Positions 18,967 through 28,290 of a DNA stretch of 64,000 bases are shown here, one piece after another (position 1 is the first letter of the stretch; every line of letters starts with the position of its first letter). The position numbers and the translations under genes were made by a program. Origin of the DNA: Thiospirochaeta perfilievii (lineage in GTDB: Bacteria; Spirochaetota; Spirochaetia; DSM-2461); NCBI RefSeq assembly GCF_008329945.1, contig NZ_CP035807.1, positions 2,914,001 to 2,978,000 on the forward strand. The letters run 5' to 3'. A model generated the notes under the pieces. The model was given only the letters and a program-made list of their open reading frames with translations, was not told where the DNA came from and ran no database searches.

Positions 18967-19749
18967 ATGAAAAATATTTTTATTACACTACTTTTACTGT
19001 TAACATTGGATATATCTGCATTTAATAGTTTAATGCCAGACTTAACAGATGGGCAAAAAGAGCTTTTTAACAAACAATCCTATCTAAAGGAGAGTGATGT
19101 TAAGTATAAGGATGGGTTTAGATTAATACCTAAAGATTACCCTCTTAAAAGCGAATTTTTGAAAGAAGTTAATGAGTATAAACCTGAGTTATGTATTGAA
19201 CTTCTATTTGAGTTTGATAAACCAAATTTTGAAGGTGAAAAGTTAACTAAATTTTTACAAGAGAATATATTGGCAGTTTCAGACCAGGTTGGTATTGAGT
19301 ACTTCTCTTTTAATAGAAATAAAATGTACCCTCTAATAGAAAAGTCATATATGGTGGAGAGTTATTCAAATAAAAAAGAGAAGATAAGTGATCCTGTAAT
19401 TAATGAGGTTAAAGAACTAAGGAGATATACCCTTTTTCAAAAGGACTCTACATTTGGTAGTAATTACTACTCATTAATAAGTAGAACTAAGAAGGGTATT
19501 ATATGGAATCAAATGGATAATATTACAGACCTGTCTGTCTTTAAAATTTTTAAGGCGTTGGATGAGGGAAGTCTACGTGTTGATTATATGATAATCCCTA
19601 ATCAAGATAAACTACTTCTTTACTCTGTTGTGCAGATTAAAGATCCTCCAAAGGTAGAGAATGTTCTTGGTAGAAAAGTTAATATACCTGATTCTGTTAG
19701 AAAAAGGATACAAGCCATTATTGAGTGGTATATAAAAAAAATTACCTAA
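18967..19749 (+). CDS. Secreted protein of unknown function
   Basis: 260 aa with a signal peptide (hydrophobic residues 5-18, likely cleavage near ISA-F). The mature part has no membrane segment and no motif I can name with confidence; it resembles periplasmic proteins of the DUF6675 kind from spirochaetes, but this is from memory and weak. AAGGAAG precedes the ATG, and it lies 9 bases after the GtrB-like gene and 16 before a glycosyltransferase, so it may be cotranscribed with envelope-sugar genes. Confidence 0.55.
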   Translation: MKNIFITLLLLLTLDISAFNSLMPDLTDGQKELFNKQSYLKESDVKYKDGFRLIPKDYPLKSEFLKEVNEYKPELCIELLFEFDKPNFEGEKLTKFLQENILAVSDQVGIEYFSFNRNKMYPLIEKSYMVESYSNKKEKISDPVINEVKELRRYTLFQKDSTFGSNYYSLISRTKKGIIWNQMDNITDLSVFKIFKALDEGSLRVDYMIIPNQDKLLLYSVVQIKDPPKVENVLGRKVNIPDSVRKRIQAIIEWYIKKIT

Positions 19750-19765
19750 AAGGAATTAATAAAAG

Positions 19766-20986
19766 ATGAAGATTGCGATTTTTACTGATACATTTTACCC
19801 ACAAATTAACGGGGTTGTAACATCATTAACAGATCTAGCAAAGGGAATGACCGATAGAGGTCATAAGGTTTTTATTGTAGCACCAGAGGATAAGGGTGAT
19901 TATACAGAGTTCCAGTATAAGGATATTGAGGTTCTAAGACTTCCTGCTATTAATGCTTCTTTTTATGAGGGTTTTAAATGGTCTGCTATAATGCATAAAC
20001 CATCTTTTAAAAAGTTAAAGGAAGAGGATATTGATATTGTACATTTTATGACTCCTATAACAGTATCCGTTTTTGGTATTTTAGTTGCAAAGTTATTAAA
20101 AAAACCAATGATTGGTACATATCATACTTTTATTAGTGAGTTAAGTTATATAAGGCAGTTTTTTCCCCACGCTGGTCCTGCAACTCAAAAATTTGCATGG
20201 CAATATAGTAACGCCTTTTACAATAGAGCCCACCTAATTACAACACCTTCGGATTTTACAACTAATGAATTAATTAAAAACGGATGCAGACAGAGGGTCA
20301 TTACTGTATCTAATGGTATTAACCTTTCCTGCTTTGATAATAGTAAAAAAGATGAGATTAAGGCTAAATATAATCCTAATGGTCATATCGTTCTATATGT
20401 TGGTAGAGTCTCTATCGAGAAGAATATGATGATTCTATTAGAGTCATATAAAGAGGTTTGTAAAACAGATAAAACAACAAAGTTCTTAATTGTTGGAAAT
20501 GGCCCATTTTTTCTAGAGAGTAAGGCCTTTGTTAAAGAGGCAAATCTAGAGGATCGAATTATCTTCCTTGGTTCAATACCTAATAATGAGTTAAAAGTCT
20601 CTGGTCTTTTTGGTGCATCCCGTCTATTTGTTACAGCATCTAAAACCGAGAACCAGCCTGTAACTGTTCTTGAGGCCAAGGCAAATGGGATTCCATGTAT
20701 TGGTCCAGACTCTATGGGTATGCCAGGAGTTATAGAGGATAATTATAGTGGTTTTATTGTACCAAAGGATGACTCCAAGGCTATGGCAGAGGTTATTATT
20801 AAAATTCTATCAGACGATAGTTTATATGAACAGTTCTCTAAAAACTGTTTAGAATCTGTTAAAACCCATGAACTAGGATTTATATTAGATGAGTGGGAAG
20901 AGAGATATAAACATCTAATAGAAAACCCAGTTCGTTTAAAAAAACATAAAAGTTTTAAAAGGGCTAAAGCTAGTTTAAAAGAATAA
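19766..20986 (+). CDS. GT4-family glycosyltransferase, glycolipid type
   Basis: 406 aa, GT-B fold. N-terminus FTDTFYPQINGVVTSLTDLA (residues 5-24) is characteristic of the branch that includes diacylglycerol glucosyltransferases and mannosyltransferases; TYHTFISE lies near 115. The donor motif is ENQPVTVLE near residue 295 with the E-x7-E spacing. The basic C-terminal tail (RLKKHKSFKRAKASLKE) could help membrane binding. A glycolipid glycosyltransferase is the best guess. Its end overlaps the convergent outer-membrane gene by 12 bases, so no separate terminator fits between them. Confidence 0.8.
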   Translation: MKIAIFTDTFYPQINGVVTSLTDLAKGMTDRGHKVFIVAPEDKGDYTEFQYKDIEVLRLPAINASFYEGFKWSAIMHKPSFKKLKEEDIDIVHFMTPITVSVFGILVAKLLKKPMIGTYHTFISELSYIRQFFPHAGPATQKFAWQYSNAFYNRAHLITTPSDFTTNELIKNGCRQRVITVSNGINLSCFDNSKKDEIKAKYNPNGHIVLYVGRVSIEKNMMILLESYKEVCKTDKTTKFLIVGNGPFFLESKAFVKEANLEDRIIFLGSIPNNELKVSGLFGASRLFVTASKTENQPVTVLEAKANGIPCIGPDSMGMPGVIEDNYSGFIVPKDDSKAMAEVIIKILSDDSLYEQFSKNCLESVKTHELGFILDEWEERYKHLIENPVRLKKHKSFKRAKASLKE

Positions 20987-22267
20987 GCTACTAGTAATAT
21001 CTATCTCTAAATCTTCCTTCCAGTCAAATGTACCTGAGTCGAAGTCTGAAAGATTTAGGGATATAGAGCCCCTAGCTACAAGGGATTTTAACTTATCCAC
21101 ATAGAGTATAAAGTCTGCTCCTGTACCAATTTTTGGTTTTAGGTAGTCTGTAATACCAAAATCCAGGTGGGGACTAAATATAGCCTCTGCAATATTTTCC
21201 AACTTTATAACCCTAATAAAAACGTTGTTATTAGAAAAGATTCCAAATGTACCGTATAAGTCTCCACTAGGGACACCTCTTACATTTCCTCCTAATCCTA
21301 ATAACTCACTATTAACCGATATAGTGCTTATTAGTTTAGAACCAATTGATATTGGTAGGTCTCCAAAGGTTTTAAAATAGGATCCACTTAAAGAGAACTC
21401 TGTAGTTGGTTTTATCTCTTTAGTATGTGTCTGTACAAGGGATATTGAGTTACTAATTCCATAGCTGTAACCGTCCCTAAAGTTCCCTATCCAGTTTACA
21501 CTGCTTTTCCCTAGGCCATGGCTATATGATAGTGATAATGGAACTTTATACTCATTAATTATAGCGTCACTTGTTATACTGTTTACAGGTTTATGATCGT
21601 ACTCTGCTATAATAGAGATTTTAGGGGAGTAGTTATACCCCTTAATAAAGTTAAATGTTGAGCTAAGGCTTAATTTAGACTTTAAATAACTCCACTCATA
21701 GTCATCCTTGTTACTCCTTTCTAGGGTTTGGTTGTAGGATATATTATAAAATCTATCTAAAATAAGTATCTTATCCACCGATAAACTTGTATCCCAGGTT
21801 AGAACCTCTAACTCATTAGTTTCACTATTAAGACCAATATTTACGCCACCTTGAATAAGTGTATTTGTTAAGGTTCCTAAACTATTGTACCAATAGAGTT
21901 TCATTGCAACTCTACCACCGGTTTCAGAGTTATACTTAGGGTATCCAAAGGGTATTATACCCCATGCTTCATCTAGATATATACTAATGGTAACGCTATT
22001 ACCTATTAAACTGTATGTTACATCTGAATCTTCAAATATTCTTAAGTTATCAAGGCTCTGCTTTAATGTTGCAACGTAAATTTCAATCTCTTCTATGGAA
22101 TTAAAGGTTATATCCTTTGTTATTCCAAGTCTCTTTTCTAAAAAGTATGGTTTAGTAGAACCCTTTATATCATATTTTATATCAGAAATATTATATGATA
22201 CATTCTCTGCTACTAAAAATGTTATTCCATACAAAAATGTAAGTAAAATAAGTAGTAATTTCTTCAT
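20975..22267 (-). CDS. Putative outer-membrane protein with POTRA-like N-terminus
   Basis: 430 aa with signal peptide (cleavage near LVA-E, residue 20). Residues about 25-105 look like one POTRA-type alpha/beta repeat (YFLEKRLGI, a helix, then ISIYLDEAWG), and the rest reads as a beta-barrel of alternating residues ending in SSLFF with terminal Phe, as recognised by BAM. This is an Omp85-like architecture, but much shorter than BamA and with a single POTRA. AGGAG is absent, but ATTACCTAT-type AT-rich sequence and an ATG at 22267 are clear. Divergent from aroB with about 60 bases between. Confidence 0.6.
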   Translation of the reverse strand: MKKLLLILLTFLYGITFLVAENVSYNISDIKYDIKGSTKPYFLEKRLGITKDITFNSIEEIEIYVATLKQSLDNLRIFEDSDVTYSLIGNSVTISIYLDEAWGIIPFGYPKYNSETGGRVAMKLYWYNSLGTLTNTLIQGGVNIGLNSETNELEVLTWDTSLSVDKILILDRFYNISYNQTLERSNKDDYEWSYLKSKLSLSSTFNFIKGYNYSPKISIIAEYDHKPVNSITSDAIINEYKVPLSLSYSHGLGKSSVNWIGNFRDGYSYGISNSISLVQTHTKEIKPTTEFSLSGSYFKTFGDLPISIGSKLISTISVNSELLGLGGNVRGVPSGDLYGTFGIFSNNNVFIRVIKLENIAEAIFSPHLDFGITDYLKPKIGTGADFILYVDKLKSLVARGSISLNLSDFDSGTFDWKEDLEIDITSSLFF

Positions 22268-22315
22268 GGAAATAATATATCATATAAACTACTTTAGTCA
22301 TATATTAATTCTTGA

Positions 22316-22321
22316 TATGAT
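22316..22321 (+). promoter_or_regulatory. aroB -10 hexamer, leaderless type
   Basis: TATGAT ends 6 bases before the aroB ATG. The -35 region is weak. No Shine-Dalgarno precedes the start, so the mRNA probably begins at or near the ATG. Confidence 0.45.
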
Positions 22322-22327
22322 AAATAT

Positions 22328-23341
22328 ATGAGTAGTTATGAATTTAATTTTGGACAGTTTAAAACAGCAGTAGGTTTTTACGAACTAGAAAACCTTATAC
22401 CTGATAGTGGATCACTTTTTATCGCAGATGAAAATACATCCTATTTAATCCCTAAAAAATACTTAGATCGTTGTGTAATTCTACCCCCAGGGGAGGAGTT
22501 TAAATCCTGGGAGAGCATAGATAAAATACTTACTAAGGCAGTTGATTTAGAACTAGCTAGGGACGCTAACTTTGTAGGTGTAGGTGGTGGTGTAATATGT
22601 GATATGACAGCTTTTGCTGCATCTCTATTTATGCGAGGTTGTTCTGTAACCCTTATTCCCACAACCCTTTTATCCATGGCCGATGCAGCCCTTGGTGGTA
22701 AAACTGGAGTTGATTTTAAGGGGTATAAAAATTTAGTTGGTAGTTTTTATCCAGCTAAGGAGTTAAGGATTGCAGTAGACAGTTTAAAAACCCTAAGTAA
22801 AAGGGAGTTTTTATCCGGTCTTGCAGAGGTAATTAAGTCTGCTATGATTGGGGATGTAGAACTTTTAGAGTATATAGAAAATAGTAGAGATGATATTTTG
22901 GATTTAAAGAAAGAGTCCTTAAACTATATAATTAATAGCTGTATTAAGGTTAAGGGGAGAATTGTAGAGGAAGATCTATATGAGAAATCAGTTAGAGCAA
23001 ACCTTAATTTAGGGCATACATTTGGTCACGCCCTAGAGAGTGTTACCGGTTTTTCAACATTTAGTCATGGAGAGGGTGTCGTTTGGGGTATAACTAAGGC
23101 CATGGATACTTCCCTGGAACTAGGTATTGTTTCTAAGGATTATCATAGTAGGATTCTCAGTTTATTAAAAAGTTATAACTATAGGTTAGAAGCGGATGTT
23201 AAAGCTACAGATATTATAGATGCAATGAAACTTGATAAAAAGAAAAAGGGTGGAGTTGTTAAATTTATACTTCAAACAGCCCCGGGAGAGACTCTAATTA
23301 GAGAAGTTCCCGAGGATGTTCTATATAGTGTTCTTAAATAG
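22328..23341 (+). CDS. aroB: 3-dehydroquinate synthase AroB
   Basis: 337 aa, second step of the shikimate pathway (DAHP to 3-dehydroquinate), cytosolic, NAD- and metal-dependent. Clear signatures: VGVGGGVICDMTAF (residues about 80-93), IPTTLLSMADAALGGKTGVD (about 111-130), NLVGSFYPA and NLGHTFGHALE near 235 with metal-binding His. Length fits. There is no Shine-Dalgarno; a TATGAT hexamer at 22316-22321 ends 6 bases before the ATG, which suggests a leaderless message. Confidence 0.95.
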   Translation: MSSYEFNFGQFKTAVGFYELENLIPDSGSLFIADENTSYLIPKKYLDRCVILPPGEEFKSWESIDKILTKAVDLELARDANFVGVGGGVICDMTAFAASLFMRGCSVTLIPTTLLSMADAALGGKTGVDFKGYKNLVGSFYPAKELRIAVDSLKTLSKREFLSGLAEVIKSAMIGDVELLEYIENSRDDILDLKKESLNYIINSCIKVKGRIVEEDLYEKSVRANLNLGHTFGHALESVTGFSTFSHGEGVVWGITKAMDTSLELGIVSKDYHSRILSLLKSYNYRLEADVKATDIIDAMKLDKKKKGGVVKFILQTAPGETLIREVPEDVLYSVLK

Positions 23342-23346
23342 TCTAA

Positions 23347-25866
23347 CTACAGATAAAAAGAGTCTAACTTACTATAAACCCTATTTATAATACTCCAACT
23401 ATCAGGTTTTACCTGGTTTTTGGAGCTATTAGCCAATGCCGAAATTGCTTCGGTACTCTGGTTTAATGCTGTGTTAAATCTCTTAGTAGACTTAAACCAG
23501 TATGTTCCATTGTTATCCGTATTTAGGCTTAAAAAGCCTAACTCGTTTTTACTCTTTTTCTTTTTACTAACAGGAGTTAGATTCATAACATATTTAAGGG
23601 ATGGTATTAATAACTTCTCAACATCCTCCAGGCTATTTATATGAAAAGTCTCAGATGGAAAATCCATTATTATCTCAGACTCAGGGTTTATTAGTTTTAC
23701 AGCTTTAAATATTTTATTAACCTTTGCCTCTTTTAGAATTACAAAGTTTTTGAACTTTAACTCACCTCTTAAGTTACCAAGGGATGGAATCTCTTCCCAT
23801 TTTATACTCTCTACTGCAGGTTTTATATCAAACCAGTTAAACTCCACATACTTATTACCTCTAAACTGTTTTATCGGGAATGTATACTCACCTAAATAGA
23901 TCTGATTAGTAGTATCTTTCTTAGTTTTATGTGTCTCTCTCTCCCGTTCCCTTTTATTATTAGAGCCCTTCATTATTCCACCAGTAATTAAGTCCAGGTA
24001 TAAATCCTGGGATATATCCTTAATCCACTGTTTTTTTAAGGGGCTTACACTTCTTGCATACATTCTGCTTGTTTTTACAATTTCTCCTGCTACAATAAAG
24101 TCTGGTTTCTCCCTAAAAAGAACGGATCCTGGGTGTATAATTACCTTGTCAGTTGTTGGAGTTCGGTAGATACCTCTACCGGTTTTTGCTCCTATAAACT
24201 GTATTAAACCAGCACTTAAACTAATAATATACTCTTTAAAACTAAAGGGTGCATCTAGGGATATTGGTATGCCCATTTCGCTAATAATCGAGCTTAACTG
24301 CTCGTGGATATTAACAATTTCGAACATTATCTTCTCATCTAAATAGAATCTTTTACAAAACTTATCCTTTTTTACAGCTTGGTTAAACATTTTAAAAAGT
24401 TTTAGATAGGCCGAGAAGTCTCCATTTTCATCTCCAAAGGATGCATGGGCTTCCCTGGCATCTATTTCCTCCCCTGGAGGTAGGGCGTAGGGGCTTCTTG
24501 TACTAATAAAACTTGTTGCAATAATTACTTCGTTTAATACATTAGGGTACCTTAAAATTGATTCTACTATCATTCTAGAGTGTCTAGGTAGTAGGGGAAA
24601 CTGTACCATCATCTCTCCTATACTACTTAGAGAGTTATCACTATTTAATGCTCCAAACTGTTGTAGGGTTTTTACAGCCCCTGTTATACCCTGTTTCCCA
24701 GGGGATGATAAAAAGTCAAAGGAGTGGAAATCCCTAATTCCTATCTCTGACATTCTTAAAACAACTTCGGATAGGTCAGTTCTAAAAATCTCTTCTGGTG
24801 TATATTTATCCTTTAGTTCATAATCTTTTTTTGAGTAAAATCTATAACAGGTTCCAGGGGCAGTTCTTCCTGCCCTTCCTTTTCTTTGGTCTGCCGAAGC
24901 CTTTGATATAGAGTTTTCTATTAAGGACGATGTAAATGTATGGGGGTTGTAGTAATTTAGTTTACTTAAACCAGAGTCTAATACACAGGTAATACCATCA
25001 ATTGTTACAGATGTTTCTGCAATATTAGTTGATACTACAACCTTTGTTTTAAACAGGGGAGTTTTAACAAAAATCTTCTCCTGCTCTTCCTTACTTAATC
25101 TACCATATAGGGGGATTACTAATAGTTTTTTATTAACAATTGAACTCTCAAGGGCTGTTACAGTATCTTTAATAAGTTTTTCCCCGGATAGAAAGATTAA
25201 AAAATCTCCATCTCCCTTCTCTTTGTTAATAACATTACGCTCTACTGTCTCTGTTATAGCCCTTATTAGCTCATCTGTATTGTCACTTTTTAGTGGGTGA
25301 TACATTAGATTTACAGGGTAGGGTTTAGTCTCTATAGAGATTATAGGTGCATTAAAAAAGTAATCAGAAAAACTCTGGGTATTTAAAGTTGCTGATGAAA
25401 TTATAACTTTAAAATCGGCTCTTTGCCTTAAAATACTCTTTAGTAGACCAAGTACAAAATCAATATTTAGACTTCGTTCATGGGCCTCATCTACAATAAT
25501 TACACTGTAAGCAGATAAAAGTGGGTCATTTTTTACTTCCTGGAGAAGTATTCCATCTGTCATTATTTTAAGTGCAGTTGTCGGGACTGTTTGGTCGTCA
25601 AACCTCATTTTATACCCAACATAACCCGGGATTGTTGTTTTTAGCTGTTTAGCCATATACTCTGAAACAGAGAGTGTTGCTATTCTTCTTGGTTGTGTAA
25701 TACCAATAACACCGCTTGTTGTATAACCAGCCTCGTTTAATATAAGTGGTAGCTGGGTTGTTTTTCCAGATCCTGTAGGACTCTCTACAATTACAACCTG
25801 ATTATTTTTAACTGCTTCTAGTATTCTCTCTTTCTCTTTATATACGGGCAATTCTTTTGGATTCAT
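23347..25866 (-). CDS. DEAH-box ATP-dependent RNA helicase, HrpA/HrpB-like
   Basis: 839 aa. Walker A PTGSGKTTQLPL at residues about 29-40, DEAHERSLN near 125 (motif II), SATL near 160 (motif III), GRAGRTAPGTCYRFYS near 330 (motif VI), then winged-helix and ratchet-like domains and an OB-fold-like region with HPGSVLF near 585. This order matches HrpA/HrpB-type DEAH helicases, which act on structured RNA. It is shorter than E. coli HrpA (about 1300 aa) and close to HrpB length. It converges with aroB, whose stop is 5 bases away. Confidence 0.88.
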   Translation of the reverse strand: MNPKELPVYKEKERILEAVKNNQVVIVESPTGSGKTTQLPLILNEAGYTTSGVIGITQPRRIATLSVSEYMAKQLKTTIPGYVGYKMRFDDQTVPTTALKIMTDGILLQEVKNDPLLSAYSVIIVDEAHERSLNIDFVLGLLKSILRQRADFKVIISSATLNTQSFSDYFFNAPIISIETKPYPVNLMYHPLKSDNTDELIRAITETVERNVINKEKGDGDFLIFLSGEKLIKDTVTALESSIVNKKLLVIPLYGRLSKEEQEKIFVKTPLFKTKVVVSTNIAETSVTIDGITCVLDSGLSKLNYYNPHTFTSSLIENSISKASADQRKGRAGRTAPGTCYRFYSKKDYELKDKYTPEEIFRTDLSEVVLRMSEIGIRDFHSFDFLSSPGKQGITGAVKTLQQFGALNSDNSLSSIGEMMVQFPLLPRHSRMIVESILRYPNVLNEVIIATSFISTRSPYALPPGEEIDAREAHASFGDENGDFSAYLKLFKMFNQAVKKDKFCKRFYLDEKIMFEIVNIHEQLSSIISEMGIPISLDAPFSFKEYIISLSAGLIQFIGAKTGRGIYRTPTTDKVIIHPGSVLFREKPDFIVAGEIVKTSRMYARSVSPLKKQWIKDISQDLYLDLITGGIMKGSNNKRERERETHKTKKDTTNQIYLGEYTFPIKQFRGNKYVEFNWFDIKPAVESIKWEEIPSLGNLRGELKFKNFVILKEAKVNKIFKAVKLINPESEIIMDFPSETFHINSLEDVEKLLIPSLKYVMNLTPVSKKKKSKNELGFLSLNTDNNGTYWFKSTKRFNTALNQSTEAISALANSSKNQVKPDSWSIINRVYSKLDSFYL

Positions 25867-25961
25867 ATTATAAGTTTAACACAAAAATGAATCTTTGTCT
25901 TTTATCATATTTATATGATCTAATTCTAATTTTAAGACCTTTCTGTTGCAAACTCTTAATT

Positions 25962-25991
25962 TTGGACAAAGGTTATTAAATAACTTATTAT
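25962..25991 (+). promoter_or_regulatory. Promoter of the dCache-HAMP receptor gene
   Basis: TTGGAC at 25962-25967 and TATTAT at 25986-25991, spaced by 18 bases, lie about 38 bases before the ATG. The rest of the 162-base gap from the divergent helicase gene shows no gene. Confidence 0.4.
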
Positions 25992-26028
25992 TATAATTAT
26001 GGATTCTTTAGTGTAAGGTTGGTTACAG

Positions 26029-27561
26029 ATGAAAAAACTTAAAATTGATATAAAACATTTATTATTGTATATACCTTTGCGTTGGTTATTAGTTACACCA
26101 CTTGTTATTCTATTTATAATTTCCAGTATTAGTATTTTTACTCTTTTTACTGGTGCCTCAAATGATTCTACTAAAGAGAGTGTAAGCCTACTTATGAACC
26201 GAATCCAATACGAGTTAAAGTTGGAGTTAGATACCTACCTTGAAGAAGCTTTACATATAAACCGTACAAATAGCCGTTATTTAGAGCTTAATATTGTTGA
26301 TCCTTATATTCCGGAAGTTCGAGAACCATTTTTCTCTTCAATACTTGATATTTGGGATAGCCCAGTTATGTCTTTTTTTGGGGATCCAAAGGGAGAGTTC
26401 TATGGTGCTCGTCGAAACATAGATGGGCTTATAGAAGTAGTCGAAAATAATCAGGATACCAATGGAGCCTCACATTATTTTTCAATCAACGATAGTGGTC
26501 GTGCTGAAAAAGTTGCAGCTGAGTATCCTGGATTTGACTGTCGAACCAGACCATGGTATAAAGCAGCCCTTGAGAACAAAACAGCGGTTTTTAGCCCTAT
26601 TTATAAACACTTTGTTTTCAATGATCTTGCAATAACAGCAAGTCTTCCGATGTACAGGGAAGATGGGGAGATTATAGGTGTTTTTGGTGTAGACTTTTTA
26701 CTTAATAGAATAAACACATTTTTGAAGGAAAACCGGATAATAGACAATATGGTGATATTTATTGTCGAAAATGATACTGGTCATTTAATAGCAAATTCTG
26801 AAAATGTAGCCAACTTTATATCAGAAGATAATAACAAGCTAAGAAGACTCAGACCAGATGAGAGTGGACACACCCAGCTAAAACAAATTTACCTCTCTTT
26901 AATGTCAGTAGGAGATAATACTACTGTTCGTAGGGATAGCAACCTTATAGGACACACTAGTTATAAAAAGGAGAACCTTAAGTGGGACTTATACATTTCT
27001 ATTCCTGAGGAAACTTTCCTCTCTGTTTTTAAACGTATAAGTATAATTTCGATCTTTTATATAATTTTGTTCATTATTTTAACTATTATTATGGCTCTAT
27101 ATCTCTCTAAAACTATTACAGGGCCTATAAGCAATTTATCACTAACAGCAGAATATTTCTCTAATAACCATTTAGACATTCGGGTTCCAATTAAAGGTAA
27201 TAATGAAGTAACTCGTCTATCTATTTCATTCAATACCATGGCAGAGGAGTTACAGGATTTTTTTGAAAACCTGGAAAAGAAGGTTTCAGAGCGGACAATA
27301 GAGCTAACTGACAAAGTACAAATTATTGAAGATAAAAATAGGGATCTAAGATTAGCCCTCGAAAAGATAAATACTTTAGAAGGTATTATTCCTATCTGTT
27401 CATACTGTAAAAATATCCGTAACGACGAAGGTTATTGGAAGAGAGTAGAGGAGTATTTCTCTGATGTTACAGAAGCGCAATTCTCCCATAGTCTTTGCCC
27501 TGATTGTGTTAAGAAATACTATCCTGATATAGCAAATAAAATTTTAAAAGAAGAAGAATAG
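26029..27561 (+). CDS. Membrane receptor: dCache sensor, HAMP, coiled coil, Cys-rich tail
   Basis: 510 aa. Membrane segment at about 12-42, periplasmic dCache-like sensor about 43-335 (RPWYKAALENK near 180 and FGVDFLL near 222 are typical), second membrane segment about 338-362, HAMP about 360-415, coiled coil about 415-450. It then ends in a module with PICSYCKNIR near 455 and SLCPDCVKKYYP near 490. This Cys-x2-Cys pair arrangement is known as a C-terminal tail in sensory proteins and may bind metal. No histidine kinase, GGDEF, phosphatase or chemotaxis signalling domain is present, so its output is unknown. Confidence 0.75.
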   Translation: MKKLKIDIKHLLLYIPLRWLLVTPLVILFIISSISIFTLFTGASNDSTKESVSLLMNRIQYELKLELDTYLEEALHINRTNSRYLELNIVDPYIPEVREPFFSSILDIWDSPVMSFFGDPKGEFYGARRNIDGLIEVVENNQDTNGASHYFSINDSGRAEKVAAEYPGFDCRTRPWYKAALENKTAVFSPIYKHFVFNDLAITASLPMYREDGEIIGVFGVDFLLNRINTFLKENRIIDNMVIFIVENDTGHLIANSENVANFISEDNNKLRRLRPDESGHTQLKQIYLSLMSVGDNTTVRRDSNLIGHTSYKKENLKWDLYISIPEETFLSVFKRISIISIFYIILFIILTIIMALYLSKTITGPISNLSLTAEYFSNNHLDIRVPIKGNNEVTRLSISFNTMAEELQDFFENLEKKVSERTIELTDKVQIIEDKNRDLRLALEKINTLEGIIPICSYCKNIRNDEGYWKRVEEYFSDVTEAQFSHSLCPDCVKKYYPDIANKILKEEE

Positions 27562-27567
27562 GTTACA

Positions 27568-27592
27568 AGTTTTATTAATAATTATTAAAACT
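27568..27592. terminator. Weak bidirectional terminator between receptor and Crp/Fnr genes
   Basis: AGTTTTA at 27568-27574 pairs with TAAAACT at 27586-27592 across an AT-rich loop. It lies between two converging genes and overlaps the Crp/Fnr stop codon. The stem has only one G-C pair, so it is weak. Confidence 0.35.
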
Positions 27593-28214
27593 GTTCTACT
27601 ATTTGTTTTATATCTTCAATTTTATTGATTGTAAAATGTTTATTATCATATTCTAATATCCCTTCTTTTTGACAATCATTTATTATTCTATTTAAACTTC
27701 GAATTGGTGTTGCTGTCTCGTTACATAACATTTTTTTTGTTACTGTATTAAGGGACCCTAACTTATAGTGGTAGTATAAACTGCTTAAAACCCTTTCTTT
27801 TATAGTCATAAGTGTTAGTTTTAACCTGATCTTTGATGTCTCAGCCAGCCTTTTAGTCAACTCTTCAATAATTAAGATTCCAAGTTCTGGTTCAATACGA
27901 ATCCATTCTTTAAGTTTAACACCACTTAATTGGTATATTTTACAGTTAGTTTTAGCTTTGACTGTTAATGTTTTATAATCATTATTAAAAATTTCCATCT
28001 CCCCAAAATATGTAAAAGGCCCATATTCTCGAATGTTTACAATAGAGCCGTTATATCCCTGTTTATATATTTCTACTCTCCCTTGTAAAATAATATATAG
28101 TATATCGTTTTTCATATTTGGATCTAATATAAATACATCTTCCTTATAGTTTTTTTCAACGAAATGATTTGAAATAATATTTGGTGTTCTGTTAAATAAT
28201 TCTTTAAAATCCAT
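27585..28214 (-). CDS. Crp/Fnr-family transcriptional regulator
   Basis: About 209 aa. I choose the ATG at 28214 because AAGGAG lies just upstream (complement of 28219-28226); an in-frame start at 28466 would run through the divergent nucleoside hydrolase gene. The N-terminal cyclic-nucleotide-binding-like fold has LYIILQGRVEIYKQG (residues about 35-50) and FGEMEIFN near 75. The C-terminal half has a winged HTH around residues 155-200 (ETATPIRSLNRIINDCQKEGIL). No cysteines suited to an Fe-S cluster are obvious at the N-terminus. It probably controls the divergent nucleoside hydrolase. Confidence 0.82.
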   Translation of the reverse strand: MDFKELFNRTPNIISNHFVEKNYKEDVFILDPNMKNDILYIILQGRVEIYKQGYNGSIVNIREYGPFTYFGEMEIFNNDYKTLTVKAKTNCKIYQLSGVKLKEWIRIEPELGILIIEELTKRLAETSKIRLKLTLMTIKERVLSSLYYHYKLGSLNTVTKKMLCNETATPIRSLNRIINDCQKEGILEYDNKHFTINKIEDIKQIVEQF

Positions 28215-28229
28215 AAAAATCTCCTTTCG

Positions 28230-28241
28230 GGTCATTTGACC
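28230..28241. promoter_or_regulatory. Candidate operator between Crp/Fnr gene and nucleoside hydrolase
   Basis: GGTCA-TT-TGACC is a 5-bp inverted repeat with a 2-base centre in the 76-base divergent region. A TATAAT at 28256-28261 lies 14 bases downstream, and the TTGACC half overlaps a possible -35. A dimeric regulator such as the adjacent Crp/Fnr protein could use it, but the spacing differs from classic Fnr or Crp sites. Confidence 0.4.
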
Positions 28242-28290
28242 TATATGAACCATACTATAATACCCTATTATATTACTTAAGGAGAATGTT

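Noticed and set aside
25867-26028. Small RNA gene in the helicase/receptor gap
   Set aside because: No stable hairpin or terminator; only promoter-like sequence was seen.
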